This document shows, piece by piece, positions 4,193-6,468 of a stretch of DNA of 6,468 bases (positions are counted from its first letter, which is position 1; the number at the start of each line of letters is the position of its first letter). The position numbers and the translations under genes were made by a program. Under the pieces are notes generated by a model that saw nothing but the letters and a program-made list of their open reading frames with translations, searched no databases and was not told where the DNA came from. The DNA comes from Candidatus Aerophobota bacterium (GTDB taxonomy: Bacteria; Aerophobota; Aerophobia; Aerophobales; B3-G15), in contig JAUWJM010000095.1 in the NCBI GenBank assembly GCA_030607715.1, positions 1 to 6,468 on the forward strand, written 5' to 3'.

Positions 4193-5395
4193 ATGGATTT
4201 ATCAAATTGGTGGATAAAATTGATAAAAAAGAAAATTGATCTTGGATTGATTATCCTCTTAGCTTCGTTTTTTGTGGGAATTTTTTCTGGAATGCAAATC
4301 ACTACAATTTTAGAAAATTTCCTTTTCGCTGTTATTGAACCTACTACTTTAAAATTAGTGGGAAATATTTTGCTTGTCTTTATTCTGGGCAATCTCTTAA
4401 ATGAGGCCGGAAATTTGAGAAATATTAACTCTTCTCTTGAAGCACTTATTAAAGATAGGCGAGTAACCTTAGTTATTCCTTCCGCTTTAATAGGTCTTTT
4501 ACCTGTGGTTGCAGGGGCAATGCTCTCAGCCCCTATAGTAGAGGAATCAGGAAATAAAATGAAGTTAACCGCGGAAGACAAGACTTTCCTGAATTATTGG
4601 TTTCGCCATATCTGGGAGTACACCTGGCCGCTTTACCCTGGACTTATTTTAACCAGTGCAATTTTTAATGTTCCCCTGCAAAGAATTATAATTGCTCAAC
4701 TACCTCTGACATTAGCTGCTATTCTTTCTGGATGTATATTTGGATTGAGAAGGATTCCTTATAAGTCATCCTCTGAGCTGGAAAAAAAGGAAAGGAGGAT
4801 TATAAAAGAAATCTACAATTTTCTTCTTAGTGCCTGGCCTATTTTAGCTGTTGTATTTTTTGTTTTAATACTTAAATTGGAGCTAATACTATCTTTGTTA
4901 ATAATTGTATTTTTTGTCCTCATAACAGCAAAAATAAAGAAGGAAGGACTGCTCGTTATTCTTAAAAATAGCCTATCCTGGAGGATAATTCTTTTGATAG
5001 TTTCAATAATGGTATTTAAAAGAGTTCTTGAAAATTCAAATTTACTGTTGAGGATTCCCGATATTTTTAGTCAATTGGGAATCTCACCTTTAATTGCCTT
5101 ATTTTCTATTCCTTTTTTTACCGGCCTTCTGGCTGGAATTACCCAGGCCTTTGTAGGAATTACTTTTCCTATACTTTTGCCTTTTATTGGAATAAACAAT
5201 CCTAATTTAACTTATTTAATGTTAGCCTATGCGGGTGGGTTTGCAGGAGTTCTTCTTTCTCCTGTGCACCTATGTCTTGTGGTAACAAGAAATTATTTTG
5301 AGGCGGAGCTTTCCCGAGTATATAAATTACTTTTTTTGCCTGTCTTCTTTGTTGTATTGATAGCTTTTATGATCGTGTTTTTCCAGAGATTTTAG
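4193..5395 (+). CDS. DUF401-family membrane permease
   Basis: This 400-residue polytopic protein has about nine to eleven hydrophobic segments, from about 16-34 to 379-397. The family signature is clear: LLPVVAGAMLSAPIVEE (102-118), then NYWFRHIWEYTWPLYPGLIL (134-153), and in the second half FFTGLLAGITQAFVGITFP (308-326) and AYAGGFAGVLLSPVHLCLVV (345-364). The two half-domains, each with a small-residue/Pro motif, recall the inverted-repeat layout of ion-transporter-type permeases. The substrate of DUF401 proteins is not established, so none is assigned. The start is uncertain. ATG 4193 has no ribosome site and sits at the predicted transcription start. TTG 4220 (residue 10) has GGTGG 6 nt upstream and would leave a leader of about 28 nt. 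Both keep the first membrane helix. The gene converges on the broken MFS gene and is very AT-rich (about 22% G+C on one sampled line). Confidence -1.
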   Translation: MDLSNWWIKLIKKKIDLGLIILLASFFVGIFSGMQITTILENFLFAVIEPTTLKLVGNILLVFILGNLLNEAGNLRNINSSLEALIKDRRVTLVIPSALIGLLPVVAGAMLSAPIVEESGNKMKLTAEDKTFLNYWFRHIWEYTWPLYPGLILTSAIFNVPLQRIIIAQLPLTLAAILSGCIFGLRRIPYKSSSELEKKERRIIKEIYNFLLSAWPILAVVFFVLILKLELILSLLIIVFFVLITAKIKKEGLLVILKNSLSWRIILLIVSIMVFKRVLENSNLLLRIPDIFSQLGISPLIALFSIPFFTGLLAGITQAFVGITFPILLPFIGINNPNLTYLMLAYAGGFAGVLLSPVHLCLVVTRNYFEAELSRVYKLLFLPVFFVVLIAFMIVFFQRF

Positions 5396-5437
5396 TGCGG
5401 ATTCAGTGGTTTATAATCTGGATTGATTTTGACTTTC

Positions 5438-5478
5438 TTGACTACAGAACTACAGGACTATCAGACTATCTTGACTAT
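5438..5478 (+). repeat. Degenerate 8-bp tandem array
   Basis: Five units with a conserved RACTAY core: TTGACTAC, AGAACTAC, AGGACTAT, CAGACTAT and CTTGACTAT (one unit 9 bp). They fill most of the 82-bp gap between the convergent permease and transporter genes, and the last unit touches the transporter stop codon (5478-5480). No hairpin or T-tract typical of a terminator is seen in the gap. The unit differs from the heptamer arrays at 2579-2658, but the short period and the 3'-end location are alike. Confidence -1.
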
Positions 5479-6468
5479 CATCTTGCTCTCTTAGCTATTT
5501 TTGGCTCTTTAACTGTCATAGCTATCCAGATTCCAGTTACCATAAGTAAAGCGGCGGTAAAAATAAAGATTGCTCTTAGGCTCAAGGTTGAGGCTATTAT
5601 TCCTCCAGCAATAGGACCAGTAGCATTACCTAAAGCAGCAGCACTAGCTGTAATCCCATATACTTTTCCACGATGTTTCTCGGAGACCGAGAGACCAATT
5701 ATAGCATTAGCAGTAGGTATTATTCCTCCAGCAAAAAGACCCAATGCTACTCTTAGCATAAAAAGTTGAAAAATGTTTCCCACAAACGCTTGAGGAAGAT
5801 AAAAAATTCCTGCTCCTAATGTGCTTATAATAAGTATATTTTTGTAGCCAACTTTATCACTAACCCGTCCAATAATTATTGAGGAAAACGCACTTGCTAT
5901 TCCAGTTGAGGCCAGCATAACTCCAGTAATGAAGGCTATACGAGAGCTATCTTTGGTAAGAAATTGAATAAAGAGGGGAAATATAGGATAGACAATCATT
6001 CCAGAAAATTGAACAAAAAACAGTACAACAATCATAGCTAAAAATTGTCGAGAGGAAAAGATTATCCGTGAATTTTTCCAGAAACCTTCCTTGGCTATTT
6101 TTTCCTTAATTAAAGGTTGAAACTCTTCTCTTACCAGGAAAAGAACAGTTAAACCAGCTATGAAAAGCAAACTTCCTGTAATATAGAAAGAATAGCGATA
6201 ACCAAGAAAATCAGCAACTAATCCACCTAATAAGGGTCCAATAGAGGCTCCTGAGAAAACAGCTGTTTGCATAAGTCCCAAGCTAAACCCCAATCTTTCC
6301 CGAGGAGTTATAGTAGAAACTAAGGCTACAGATGCAGGTATTGTCCCTGTAAGGGCGCCCTGCAAAATACGAAGGGCTTAAAGCTGATAAACATTGGTAA
6401 CTAATCCCATACAGGTTATTCCTATAGCTCCCCCAAACATCGCTCGCTCTACGATAAGTGTCCGGCCA
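5478..6468 (-). pseudogene. MFS transporter, interrupted by in-frame TAA, 5' end off-window
   Basis: On the reverse strand, one continuous frame from the window edge encodes a major facilitator superfamily protein with a single TAA at 6378-6380. Before the stop it reads GRTLIVERAMFGG...VTNVYQL, and after it ALRILQGALTGTIPASVALV. Together these form the usual first-half sequence of drug:H+ antiporter-like MFS proteins. Downstream are the motif C-like GASIGPLLGG, its second-half counterpart GNATGPIAGG, and the loop motif GRVSDKVGYKN between the domains. The total is about 330 codons in view, and a complete protein would be about 400. The longest uninterrupted part could begin only at TTG 6365, which has no ribosome site, and it would lack about the first three helices, so re-initiation is unlikely to give a transporter. 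The TAA is one substitution from TTA, TAT or CAA. Sequencing error is possible. The substrate is unknown. Confidence -1.

Noticed and set aside
4135..4581. Reverse-strand open frame of about 148 codons opposite the permease N-terminus.
   Set aside because: It covers both divergent promoters and mirrors the DUF401 coding frame. It has low-complexity composition and no recognisable domain.
5395..5769. Forward-strand open frame downstream of the permease.
   Set aside because: It is the complement of the transporter C-terminal coding region plus the octamer array. It has no motif, and its start overlaps the permease stop only by chance.

Overview
The window is an AT-rich bacterial chromosomal segment. 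Hand-counted sample lines give about 22-37% G+C over most of it. It carries one confident housekeeping gene (cysteinyl-tRNA synthetase), one tRNA gene and several membrane-protein genes. Strong Shine-Dalgarno sites, sigma70-type promoters and a tRNA without encoded CCA all indicate a bacterium. The sequence does not fix the phylum. Low G+C, a DUF401 permease and degenerate 7-8 bp intergenic repeats are compatible with several anaerobic or candidate-phylum lineages, but that is only an impression.

Left part (1-2100): a forward gene of the SLOG/Rossmann nucleotide-binding type starts at 46. It loses its family-like sequence at base 421, just before the glycine-rich loop expected there, and stops at 444. 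Convergent to it is a reverse-strand operon of small or hydrophobic membrane proteins. In transcription order these are a 2TM-domain protein (1774-2043), a DUF4870/Tic20-like protein (1410-1736), a possible unannotated 38-residue peptide (1281-1397), and a 284-residue protein with a soluble helical, internally repeated N-terminus and four membrane segments (434-1288). This block is visibly richer in G+C (about 40-52% on sampled lines). A 10-bp direct repeat bounds it, at 421-430 and 2142-2151, and the first copy starts exactly where the SLOG-like gene breaks. I infer an acquired or rearranged cassette. Its joint function is unknown.

Middle (2100-4190): about 400 bp without a gene holds two clear inverted repeats. 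A reverse-strand tRNA-Thr(UGU) follows at 2494-2565, then a pair of inverted arrays of degenerate 7-bp repeats (2579-2658). The right-hand array runs into the end of cysS and supplies its last residues and stop codon. cysS (2641-4071, reverse) is complete and has all catalytic and zinc motifs.

Right part (4072-6468): cysS and a forward DUF401-family permease gene diverge from back-to-back promoters whose -35 boxes lie 7 bp apart. The permease transcript is predicted to be almost leaderless. The permease converges on a reverse-strand major facilitator gene (5478 to beyond the window end), which is interrupted by an in-frame TAA at 6378-6380. A degenerate 8-bp tandem array (5438-5478) lies between the two 3' ends.

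The main points for follow-up are the broken SLOG gene with its junction repeat, the membrane-protein cassette with its hidden small ORF, the two short-period repeat arrays at gene 3' ends, and the nonsense codon in the transporter.
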